A DNA stretch of 64,000 nt from Lamellibrachia columna (taxonomy: Eukaryota; Annelida; Polychaeta; Sabellida; Siboglinidae). Shown here one piece after another: positions 24,225-35,976 of this stretch (position 1 is the first letter of the stretch; each line of letters begins with the position of its first letter). The translations under genes and the position numbers were made by a program. The stretch is from the NCBI GenBank assembly GCA_963662155.1, contig OY759272.1:43101210-43165209 (forward strand). Direction: 5' to 3'. The notes under the pieces are model-generated. The model did no database searches. It was not told where the DNA came from and was given only the letters and a program-made list of their open reading frames with translations.

Positions 24225-27200
24225 ATGGTATGTATATGCTTCTTCTTAAATATTTTTTTATTATTTTTGTTCACTATGAAAGTTGAAGTAATCATGACCA
24301 TGTTTTATTTTCAGTTGTTTTATTCATTCTTCAAGTCGCTGGTCGGGAAGGACGTCGTTGTTGAGTTGAAGAACGATTTGAGGTGAGCGATAATAGAGGG
24401 AAGAAAAGCCTGGAACACCATAATGGACGAGGCCATTCGCAGTGCCCGGCTGTGCGAATATCACTAATATCTGATATTACATGTACACAATTACATGTAC
24501 AATAATTAAGGTTTATTTTAGTCGTAAACATGTTTTATTTCTTTTGAATGACGGGACATGTTTTGAATTGAATTTTATTCAACATAATCGATACATGTAC
24601 ATTTTCAATCATACATAGTTGTAAACATAACTACCACAAATATGGAACACTGAATATATAAATATAGATAGACAATGTTGAAGGGAAATGCAAGAAGTTA
24701 AAAACTTATATATAGCATTCCCCATAAATTTATTATATTGCACTCAGCCACTGATTCCATACATATAAGACAAAGCTTAAACTCCCCAAAAGGAATCATG
24801 GTAGTTGGTATATAGTTAAGATATAATAATAAGAAATATATATATAGATATACACACAACGTGAAAACAAGGCATTATTCATACCTAAACAAGAGTAAAA
24901 CTTATAATTTTTCTTGAATTGATAAATTGAATTGCACAACTTAATATCATCACAGATAATTCCATATCTTTGGTCCTTTTACATTAATACAATCAGATTT
25001 TTTAGTAGTCCTAAATCTTATTTTAAAATTAAAATTTTTCTTACAGATGTTGTGATAGTGACTAGCATTAACTTTCTGGAAGTACAGCAGAAAGTTAATG
25101 ATGGTATAGAAAAGAATAAGATTAAGGAGAAGCTACACATAGACTGGCAGAACAAATTTAATACGATATATCGCAAAGATATTAGAATTGTATTATAAGC
25201 AGGCTAGCTCTGCAAATAAGGTTGGTCCCAAACTTGCATCACAAATAAGTAGTAACGGCAAGTGTCATACAGATTCTTTCAAAAACCAGACCATACATAA
25301 ATTAACTTTTAAACCTATAAGTGAAGATACTACAATTAATATAATTAACCGTATGTATCCTAAATCTAGTAGTGGCAAAGACGGCATATCAACTATATTA
25401 TTAAAAACAAAACATGAAATTTGTAAACTTGTCACCACAATACTCAATCAATCTTTGTCAACAGGTATATTTCCTGACAAACTAAAAGTTGCTAAAGTAA
25501 TACCACTATTCAAAAAAGGTGATAATACTATTTTTGATAATTACCGTCCAATCTCGATCTTGCCAGCAATTTCTAAAATATTTGAGAGTCATATTTGACC
25601 AACACCACGAATACTTCCACACTTAGACTAGAGAGCTATACGACAGTAATCAATGTGGCTTCAGAGAGAAACATTCAACCGAACTTGCCACCCTTGAAAT
25701 AATAGACAGAATTATTCAGGAAATGAACAAATCTCTAACTCCAATAAATATATATACTGGTTTATCAAAAGCTTTTGACACAATAGACCATAATATACTC
25801 ATGGATAAATTAAAGCACTATGGCATAAAAGGCACAACACTTAACCTCTTTAAGAACTTTATCAAATCATAAACAGTACATACAATTTGGAAATATAAAA
25901 TCTAAAGAAGCATATATTACTACTGGTGTCCCGCAAGGGTCGATATTAGGACCTTTGTTGTTCATTATATACATTAATGACTTACCAATTGCTAGTGACC
26001 TTTTCAACTTCATAACTTATGCTGATGACACAACCCTAACCAGTACATTAGATGTCTCTAATCTACCTGGTGACTTAAATAACAATATAAACGAAGAATT
26101 AAACAAGATATGTGACTGGTTTAACGTAAACAAACTTGCTCTAAATGTTGACAAAACTAAAGCTATGATTTTTCATATGCCACAAAAGAAAGTAGAAAAG
26201 CCTGTGCTATTAGTAAATGGAACTGTAATTGAATATGTAAATAACTTCAACTTTCTGTGTATCACATTAAATAATCACTTGAATTGGGACAGCCACATAA
26301 ACAAAGTAGCACACAAAATATCTAGAACCACAGGAATTGTAAATAAACTGAAAATTTTTTTACAACAGCATATTTTAACGACAATGTACAATTCTATCAT
26401 ATTTCGTCATATAAATTATGGTATACACCTGTATTGGCTTGGGGGTATCAAACGCAACGCATATTTATACTTCAGAAAAAAAGCAGTTAGAATAATCACG
26501 TTAAGTAATTATAATGCACACACTGCTCCTATTTATAAAGAACTCATATTATTAAAAGTCAGTGACATCTACAAGCTACAAGAACTTAAATTTTATCATA
26601 AATTAATAAATAAACAACTACCTGAATATTTTTTATAATATACCTTATACTAACACTTTTGAAATACATCAATATGACACACAAGACAAAAATCGCTTAT
26701 TTATGTCAAGAAATAATCATGTTTTCACAAAGAAATGTATTTGATACAGCATGATTAGAACTGTCAACAACAGTCCAAATGATATTACTGACAAAGTCCA
26801 TACTCATAGTCTATATGGTTTCCCCAGTTACATAAAACAATATCTTCTTGGTAATTATGAATACAACTGTACCAAACAAAATTGTTACATTTGCCAAAAT
26901 CAGGGTGGCATACATGTATAGTTATTTATTTGTGTAATTAGGCAGGTATGCATATATGTACATGAATGTGGTTGTATGCATATACAGGTGTATATATGAT
27001 TATTATATAATTATAATCTTATTACTTTTATTACTGCTATCACTTGTATTCTTACTTTTTTTTACATTATTTTCAAATACTTGACTAAACCAGTGGTGGC
27101 TCCCATGATAGTGACATACTCAATGTCTTAATAGGTGTCTCCTTGACCATTTATTTTTTGTATATTTTTGTTTATATGTTAATTTATATGTTGTTAGTAA

Positions 27201-28539
27201 AAATAAATTAGTCTGAGTCTGAGTTAATAGGCAAGGCAATAGCAGTAGAGGTTTGTTTAATGGCAGCACATTATTAACTATGATAGCTAATTAATCTAAA
27301 TATCACAAAACCACACATACAATTGTAGAAATTATTCTTATATGCAATATATTTAACGAGGACTTACCTATCCTCTTCGGGCCTAGTCAACCGTAAGGCG
27401 CAGTGCACTCTCACCATCTCACTACATGTCTTTGGCCACCTGCTTCGCTTCATTCCAAAACTTCCACCCCAAATTAAATAAATACACTAAAAAGTATTTA
27501 ATATCACACATGTGTATGTAATTTGTTTATGTTAATATTGAACAGCACTGTGAAGGATGTGCACGCGCACACACATCATATTTGTGTAAAACAATGATTC
27601 CATTATTGATCTCTTCTCTTTTTGTTTAGCATATGTGGCACATTGCACTCAGTCGACCAGTTTCTGAACATCAAACTGACAGACATCAGCGTCACGGATC
27701 CAGATAAATATCCACACATGGTATGTAGTAATCAATACTTGTCTAACGAAGAATCAAAGATTATGAAATTGCTCAGGACCACTGGTCTATAAACAGTATA
27801 CATAGTTCTTGTGACATATTACTAATTCATGTTACATGATTATACATAATACACAATTATGTATGCACAGGAGGATATAACATGATACACTGCCCATGTT
27901 CACTCAGCTGTATAAACGCAATAGACAGTAATGGGATTTCAGTAACTGGATGAAAGTTTATTCCACAAGTACATGATATGGTGTGGTGAATGGAATTGTA
28001 AGAACAAACTGCTTTCACACAGTGTGGCTAGATGCTTCCGAAAGAGATGTTGTATGGTGTTTGTGTGAACAGGTCTGCCAGGAGAAAAGTGCCATGCACT
28101 TTGCATGTAACTCAAAATCGAATAAATTTTTTCAACTAAATATAGGGCCACCAACTTTATTATTATTAAGAGTATGTTCGCTTTACGGATGTGAAGTGAA
28201 ACACGTGTGTTTTGTTTATGCCATTCCTACATGAATCACATAATACAAAATAGACAGGTTTATGGCATTATTTTTTTATATTACAAAGTCATCTAAGATG
28301 TTACTAAAAAGCAATAATTAATAAATAATAAAAGGTCCACAAACTGAATAATAAAAAATGTAAAAGACCTAGCGCTGGCATCGCTCTAGCACATTCTTGA
28401 ACTGTTTCAGTTGTCTGTGAAGAACTGTTTCATCCGTGGGTCAGTTGTACGCTACGTGCAGCTGCCAGCGGACGAGTGCGACACACAGCTTGTGCAGGAC
28501 GCTGCAAGGAAGGAGGCGGCTCAGAGCAAGCAACGGTGA
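24225..28539 (+). CDS. LSM2: U6 snRNA-associated Sm-like protein LSm2
   Basis: Subunit of the LSm2-8 ring on U6 snRNA and the LSm1-7 decapping-activator ring. Four coding exons: 24225-24227 (just ATG), 24315-24382, 27630-27720, 28411-28539; 96 residues (human 95). Text is nearly invariant: LFYSFFKSLVGKDVVVELKN, CGTLHSVDQFLNIKLTDISV, TDPDKYPHM, then the Sm2 motif in NCFIRGSVVRYVQLPADE and the tail DAARKEAAQSKQR. The start is fixed because the spliced exon 24315 opens directly with Leu and the donor after ATG is GTATGT. It shares a divergent promoter with PSMB1. Intron 2 (3.2 kb) carries a sense-oriented LINE; the coding sequence is intact. Confidence 0.96.
25030..26925 (+). pseudogene. Degenerate jockey/CR1-like LINE reverse transcriptase, copy 2
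   Basis: Same family as the minus-strand copy at 21.4-23.7 kb (shared IIT.SNYNAHT, LKVSDIYKLQELKFYHK and a terminal NCYIC). Segments: upstream linker (25030-25197), SSGKDGISTILLK and FDNYRPISILPAISK (25188-25598), a damaged stretch with GFREKHSTELATLEIIDRI and AFDTIDHNIL (25640-25880), [13 protein letters not shown], then ITYADDTT and the thumb/C-terminal region (25955-26638), with the end near 26920. Several stops and frameshifts. It lies in LSM2 intron 2, sense to the gene. Confidence 0.9.
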
Positions 28540-30180
28540 CCTGATGCCGCTCGTGTGTGTTGAGATATCAAAAGGCACCTCGGGGAGGTAGCAACAGAAC
28601 TGTGGCAGAACTGTGACTAGGGCCACATGTGCACTGCAAACTATGCTGGCAACTGATTGCTAAAATTCGGCTTTAGTTTCACTTTTATTTGGGCAGTTGT
28701 GACAAAAAATTTAGTCCGTAATATCTATTGTAATGTTATTTTAGTTATTAAAGGTCCATGATTCTGCAAGACAAAAGTCATGTGAATCGCATATATAAGT
28801 TGTATTTTCTGCATCCAGGGTGCTAATTTGACTTCATAGTTATTCTTCACAAGTTGCTTATAAAATTGGAGACCAGCATGAAGTCCTTGAATAACTTGTG
28901 TATGTTGTTTTACTGGGTTCTGCAAACATAGCCAGTCGAGACTGATCATTCAAAGCCACAAAATATGTTGTCTCCTGTAGTTCTTTTTATGCAGCTTTTT
29001 GTTTGTCATTCCACTGGTTGAGTGTGCGTCCGTTAGCGTTTACTAGTTGCTGTACCATGATGAAGTCTAGGCTATATTTGTTAAATAAGTAATATTTTGA
29101 CCGCAATGGCAGCAGAAGTTGGAATTATGTACTTAGCCAAATCAGTTTTGAGGTCAAAATAAAATTATTTTCAAAAGGGGCCCAGACCAGGATAAATAAA
29201 AGTTCAATGGGAGAACATGATAATTTTATGAATTTATGGTATATTTGTAATGGCAAGAAAACAAGCAGTTGGAATTACTCTTTGATGTTTGACACTTTAT
29301 TCAAAGAACACATCACTTAAAAGTATAGGTTGAAACATCCAGGAACATGGTGCTTTCAACAGAACAATAAAAATTCAACACATAAATATTGCAACCATTG
29401 TGTTTTCTACAATTTTGAAAAAAATTAATTATGCACATTATAAAGCTACTTTCTTAAACATTGTGAAGGTATTTGGGTGGGACTGCCTTTAAGATAGTTC
29501 CTTCAGACTAGGTACCGTATTCGACATATTAAGCATACATGCCCTAATTAGCGTACACCATCTTTTTTAATCAGCAGGATCCATAATTATTGTTATTTGA
29601 CTAGTGTTCTACACTTGTCGCAGGATGATGCAACTAGTGTTATGCAGTTACTTTTTGTCTGGAGAAACAAATTTTGGTGTATGCTTGTAGGACAGATTCC
29701 TTGACATTTTACCATGGCCCTTTTTTAAGCGTACTGTATCCTTATTATGTTGAATATGGTAACTATTAGGGGTGATCTCAAAAACATCAGTGTATGCCAT
29801 CACACAACACCAATGTTGTTTAACCTCAGACTCCCTGCTACATGAAACTTTGAATGTTTGTTTTGAGATCTTCCCTAAGCATCGTCAATTCGTTATTACA
29901 GGCATTTCGTCACTTGGCTGATCCTGAATATATTGGTTCAGAAATGGTTGTATAATATAGATGTTTTATTGAAATAAAATTTCAATATTGTTTTGATTTA
30001 GTTCCTGTGTTACTGAATTTGTAATATGAATAATTGTGACATGAAAGCGTAACATTGAGGTTCAGAGCAAAATACTCCTTATAATGTTACTGCTAACTGA
30101 ATGCTTACTGTACAGGAGATACACACTTTTTTAATACCATTGTATATTTTCTTTCAAACATAATTTATATGTCGTTACAA
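28540..30180. other. LSM2 3' flank, no gene seen
   Basis: AT-rich sequence with LSM2 3' UTR at its start. 29770-29880 and 30330-30550 carry related wording (GATCTCAAAA.., CACTCAAAGTCGG) that recurs at 43790-43950 downstream of FBXW5, indicating an old dispersed repeat. No convincing exon or RNA gene. Confidence 0.5.
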
Positions 30181-30182
30181 AG

Positions 30183-30262
30183 CAGTCGCCAAGAAGAAGG
30201 CCAAGAAATCCCTGACTGAAGGAAAGAACAGTGGAGAAGATGGCATTCCACCTGAAGACTAA
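30183..30262 (+). pseudogene. Short RT-like coding fragment
   Basis: An open frame to TAA at 30260-30262 contains KNSGEDGIPPED, resembling the conserved GKSPGEDGIPPE-type segment upstream of the RT fingers in non-LTR elements. It is followed 470 bp later by a plus-strand LINE tail. It could instead be a terminal exon of an unknown gene, since an AG precedes it. Confidence 0.35.
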
Positions 30263-30729
30263 AAAAATGCCATCTGGATGATGTTATTCTTTAGTTCCAT
30301 AGCACAATTTTAGTGGATGGATATTTCATGACATTTCATTGATCTCAAAATATTTATGTATGACACTCCATTAGACCATCACTTTATTTCAGACCACCCT
30401 CACCCTACTACATAAAACTTTGAACCCTGTTGACCTGTGGATACCGTGAACATGTCCTCGTCCTTCATGTCGCACACCATTCATATTCAGCTGTCGCAAT
30501 GCAAGATTGCCTGCATGCACTCAAAGTCGGCAACCTTGTGAACTGTGATTGTAAAAGAACAATGACAAATGACACAAATACATGTCATTGATGTATGATG
30601 CTAACCGGAGCAGCTGCTCACCACCCTACCCCCATGAAACCAAAATGTTTGTGTAACAGTCGTACATCAATATCTTGAGATCATCCCTAAGCCGCAGAGA
30701 GAACCAGTGTGGCATTATCCTGAGCTCCA

Positions 30730-31640
30730 GCATTCGGTATGTATTGTATTTATTGCTATCAGTTACACAGCTCCATTGTACTACTTTGTCTAACAGAGCT
30801 TTTATTTGCAATCGCTGTTGGTCTGAAAAATGGCAGATGTTATTAAATTTTGGGAAATGTAAATGCCTACATACAGGACACAGGAACTTGAATATAAGCT
30901 ATAACATGGGAGATACTGCTCTAGGTACTACTGTAGAAGAAATGGACTTAGGAATAACAATAAGTGCTGATATGAAAGTTTTAGAACAGTGTGGTATTGC
31001 AGCTTCAAGGGGTAATAAAATTCTTGGGTTGATTAGGAGAAACATAACATACAAGGAAAAAAAGCAAATTATACCTCTGTATAAAGCAATAGTTAGACCT
31101 CATTTAGAATACTGTATACAAGCATGGAGACCATATCGTAAGTAGGATATAGATATGCTTGAACGAATACAAAGGAGAGCGACCAAAATTATTCCAGAAT
31201 TGAGAGACCTTATAGTTATGAAGAATGTCTAAAAGAATGTGGTTTAACAACTCTAGAGACAATGAGGTTAAGAGGAGATCAAATTGAAGTTTTTAAATTA
31301 TTGGATGGTATGAAAATATTGATAGAAATATGTTTTTCTCACTCAAGAAAGATAACAGAACCAGAGGACATGAGGTAAAATGAGTAAAGGATCAGTGTAG
31401 ATTGGATATCAGGAAGTACTCGTTCTCACAGAGGACAATAAATGAATGGAACAAATTGTCTACGGATGTGCAACTGCTAGCAGCGTGAATATGTTTAAAG
31501 ACAAGGTTGACACATATCTCAGGAGGGCGGGTTACACGTAGATGAACATTGTTGGACTCTCGATAAGCCAATGGCTTCCTTGTCCACTTGCCGTTTGGGC
31601 CTTTGGCTTGGATGGCAAATCTTGTATGCTCCTTGGATAT
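30730..31640 (+). pseudogene. LINE reverse transcriptase C-terminal fragment
   Basis: Recognisable RT thumb and post-RT text: NFGKCKCLHTGH, LGITISADMKV, ILGLIRRNI, PLYKAIVRPHLEYCIQAW, then (after a stop at 31143-31145) MLERIQRRATK, LRDL, TLETMRLRGDQIEVFKL and, in another frame, FKDKVDTYLRRAGYT. A typical CR1/jockey-group end with several stops. The 3' tail (CAATAAGCCAATGGCTTCCT) is repeated at 44.1 kb. Confidence 0.85.
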
Positions 31641-32157
31641 CAGACATCTGTAAGATGATGGAAATGTTTGGACTGGATTGATAAAATGGTACTTTTACAT
31701 CAAAACAAAAGAATTGATGAACTACTCAGTAAGCCAAAATAAAAACACGTGTGCTTTTTTCAACATGCCCTACACATCAATAAATGCACTCGATTATTTG
31801 TAATATATCGGCATTATCGTTTGAACACTCCTGTTTCTGTGTATTTTCTGAGGCTGACCTTTGAACCTAGCCATCACTGTAAATAAAACAGCGGTTGGCT
31901 TTCCAGTAAAGGTAATAAAATACCTCAAATAACATACTGGTTGCATGACTGTATAGGTTGTTTTGTATATGTATGAAATAGAGAACAAGCCCAAAGGTAT
32001 TGATGATGCGTAACCTCTAGAAAATAAGATAAATCGGCGTTATACCGACCGTGCGTTGCAAACTTTTTATTTGACAATAAATAATTATGATAATTTAATG
32101 GTACTCGTGGTAGCGTATTGCATGCTGACGATGTTGACACATTCGATGCCTTACCAC

Positions 32158-35100
32158 CAGGGGCGGATCCAGAGGGGTTCCATTTTGCCACCAAATTGGC
32201 CAGTACGGTTCAATGCTGCTGAATTACTTAGGTTTATTTAGGTTCTTCTTGATCATAGCCGTATAGGCGGTGGCCTCGGTGGTCAGATCTTCAACTTTCC
32301 CTTGGAATGCTGTACGACTTCCTGGCAACGCAGCTTTGTAGTTGTAGAGAAACTCTTCAGTACTCCAATGTCTATCTAGACGGTTTTTAAATGAGTTGAC
32401 ACTTGGGGCAGTTACAACTACTTCCAGTAGATCATTCCATAATCTGGTAACTCTAAGTGAGAAGCTTTCTTTTCTAACATTTGTACAAGCACATTCTATA
32501 AACAATTTCAAACTATGACCCCTTGTTCCTTCCCTTGTATCACTGTCTTTGTGCAGCTTGACAATGTTAAATACATCACTGTCATATTTCCCATGGAGCA
32601 GTTTAAATACCTCAATCATATCACCACAAGTTCGTCTATATGCAAGTGTAGGAAGTTTCAATCTCTGAAGTCATTCCTCGTAAGGAATATTTTTCATAAA
32701 AGGAAGCTGCTTTGTTGCGCGTCTTTGCACATTTTCGACGGCATCTTTGTAATTCTGTTTATAAGGGGACCATATTGATATTGCATAATCTAGATGACTC
32801 CTAACTAAAGCTTTATATAATGGCACAAAATGATGTTGATTTAGGGTTGTAAAGGACCTTCTAATAACTGCCATGATACTGTTTGCTTTGTTTAGTGTTT
32901 GGTTGATGTGTTTATCAAATTCTAGGTTTGAATCAATTATAACCCCAATGTTTTTTTGTACTTCTATTCCTCGTAATTCATGGGCAGTATTATCTATCTT
33001 CAGGTTGTATGCATATTCTTGCTGTATTGTTTTCCATATGTGCATTAAATTACATTTATCTGGATGGAACCTTAATAACCATTTGCTTGACCAAGATGTT
33101 AAATAATCTAAGTCGTTCTATAGTGTATGCTGGTCATGTGGACTAGTAATCATTTTAAAAACCTTTGTATCATCCGCAAACATATATACATTCGAAACTA
33201 TATTCTCAGATCATTTATGTATAAAAACAAATAGGATCGGTCCTAAGACACTGCTCTGTGGAATACCACTTGTTATATTTGCCCACTCAGAATTTATACC
33301 ATTTACATTGACCTGCTGTACTCGGTCAGACAAGAACGCCTGGATCTATCTTAGTGTGTAATACTCTATACCATACGATTTAAGTTTGCTTATCAATCTT
33401 TTGTGAGGGACGATGTCAAATGCTTTCATGAAGTCCAAATATACAACGTCTACATATTCCCCTCTATCTAAAGCTTTGGTCCATGAGTCATGTAACATTT
33501 AATAATTGGAGTACCGTAGAACGACCTTTAATAAAACCAAATTGTTGCGTACTGAATAATTTATTCTTGATCATATGATTGACAATATGGTCTTTGACAC
33601 ATTGTTCCATACATTTACATATTATACTTGTTAAGCTGACTGGTCTATAATTTCCTGCGTTTTTTCGATTACCCTTCTTAGATATGGCTGAGATCCTTCC
33701 CTGTTTCCATTCCTTTGGTAGTTCACCCACAGCCAGTGAATTATTAAATAGCCTAGCTAGTGGTTTACATAGACGATTAGATAGCTCTTTCAACAACCTA
33801 GGATGAACACCATCTGGCCCTACTGATTTACACACATTAAGGTTATCAAGTTTTTTTAATCATTTCCTCGTCAGTAGTCAATTCTTCCATTTTGTGCCTT
33901 AACTTCACTGGTGGAATATGAGGGATGTCACCATCTGGCTCTATAGTAAAAACACTTGAAAAAAAATTTCATAAGACATCTGCCTTTTCCCTATCAGAAT
34001 CTGTGAGTCTAGATTTAGGATCTTTAAGGTCTGTGTTCAGGTCTAAAACATGCACCTTCCCAATTCTTGGTTTTGGAGTTTATATATGCCATACTGCTTT
34101 TGGGTTTGTCTTAGCTTCTGTTGCTAGCTTCATCTCAAATTCCTTCTGTATCCTCCTCGTTAATTTACGGACTTGATTTCTAGTTCTACAATATTCAGTA
34201 TAGTATTTTCCTTCTTTTGTCTCCATATTTTGTAACCACCTGATCATGGTAATTTTATTGTCAAATTCCATTGCAAGTGCATGACAACTGGGTGCAAAGT
34301 CCTTGCCTTGAAACCACATTAATAATTATTTCAATATTTATCAAAACTGTCACTTGCTAATTCCAAGTTTTTCCATAGTGACAATGGAATTGTATTTTAC
34401 CATGACAAAAGGGATTTACTGTATGACCAATAACATTACATTTTATTCAGTTACCAAACAGTTTTTTTTTGGATGTTCTATGAATTTCAGTGCCCAAAAT
34501 GAGAATGTGGGACAAGACCTATGATTACCATGTTTGCACTCTGCACAGATCTTTATTAGGTAAATAGTATATTACAATTTCAGGATGGTGTTCTGTCTCA
34601 TTTAGTTTTATTGCAGCTGGAAATGACTGTCCTGCCTAATTGCCTTTTGTCTCAAATCGACCAAAATGCCCATATACATGTTCATAGCCGATTGAGTGAT
34701 TAACTAATGAAAACATTACAAATTATCACACAGGAACTAATAGCAATGGTTACTAATAGAACCGTACTTAAACAGGAAATGGTCGCATGATAGAACTTCT
34801 TGTATTTCAAAATAAAAAAAACAAAAACAACAAAACTAAAGCATTACTTGATTTTTTTTAATGTACATTGTTTACAATAATTTGTATAATTGTAACATAA
34901 TTCTGTCATGAGTTGTTTCTTATTCAAAGTTGATTTGATAGCACTTGCTTCTTTATGTCCCAAAATCATCTGCATGTAGTCATTCAGTATCACTTAATTG
35001 CTGTGCAATGGTTAACAAAAACAGTTCCTTGCACTTGTATATTGTTTGTTTTAGTTAACAGTAACACACTTGCTATAGTTCAACATTACCAGTACATGGT

Positions 35101-35398
35101 GTATTACACTTGTCTTAAACAATGTTGCAATACACATATTTCAAATGTTTAATAGGCCTTTTGGTTTGGTCATTTTGTGTGAATTACATTTACAACTTAA
35201 ATATATTAATTGGCTGAAAACCAGATTTTAGGTGTCACAATATTGCACCTTCTCAAGTGATTTCTCTGAAAATTCCAACTGGTGGGAAGGGGGGACTTTC
35301 CCACTCCCACCCCCCTCGGCACTCGGCACCTCGTTTTGCATCATGGCTGTGAAACATTAACATGGGCCCACTTTTTCAAAAACCTGGATCCACCCCTG
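32158..35398. mobile_element. hAT-like element (CAGGGGCGGATCC termini) with nested LINE
   Basis: Left end CAGGGGCGGATCCAGAGG (32158) and right end CCTGGATCCACCCCTG (35383-35398) are inverted; TTACCA(c) precedes the left end and TTACCA(t) follows the right end, consistent with a slightly eroded target duplication. A CR1-like LINE occupies 32224-34320 inside. No transposase recognised; the remaining interior (34321-35380) is AT-rich with no clear gene. Confidence 0.7.
32224..34320 (-). pseudogene. CR1-like LINE reverse transcriptase, nested in the hAT element
   Basis: Minus-strand order: endonuclease-RT linker (34319-34080), GPDGVHPRLLKELSNRL and NYRPVSLTSIICK (33835-33488), DVVYLDFMKAFDIVPHKRLI (about 33450), TSGIPQSSVLGPILF (about 33270), the catalytic box MFADDTKVF (about 33180), IGVIIDSNLEFDKHI, ALVRSHLDYAISIWSPY (33045-32671) and the C-terminal RGHSLKLF...LWNDL segment to TAG near 32224. 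Several in-frame stops and shifts; not active. Confidence 0.9.
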
Positions 35399-35976
35399 TT
35401 ACCATTGTTTAGATTTATGTTGCATTTTATGCCTTTTAAATCATGACAAGGAACAAGTGCACAGAGCCAGAGTATTTGGAAATATCAGAAAACAAAACAT
35501 TAAGAGAATTAAAGTATGAAATATCATATGATACAGCAAATAGGATTTTAGGCATTGATATCAAAACTTATAAAGCATCAACAAAACTGAGGGAGCTAAG
35601 GACTCTGGCTAAGGATAAGACGCAGATGTAAAAGGCAGATTATGACTAATTGCAGGTACAGCCTTAATTGTAGCTGTAGCTAATTGCGGTTGATCATTGG
35701 AGGTCAGTGTTTATGCTGAAAGCTGCAGTTGTCTACGTAGTTTCACACAAACATGAGGAATTTATTTATTAAAATAATAGCTGAATAGTTATGTTAACAT
35801 AGCATACATGGACCAAAATGTGCACAATGTTAGGCATCTCCAATATACATGTATTCTTAACAACAGCAGCAGATTGCAATAGAAGACAGAAATGATGTCA
35901 CACTCACAGTGCTTATCCTAATGAAGTAGTGTCATAATGCTGAATGTGGCCCCATTGCAGTGCCAATATTGTGACA

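Noticed and set aside
35443..35631. 62-residue open frame with a Lys/Glu-rich sequence
   Set aside because: No recognisable domain, no splice context, and it lies just outside the right end of the hAT-like element; not enough to call a gene.
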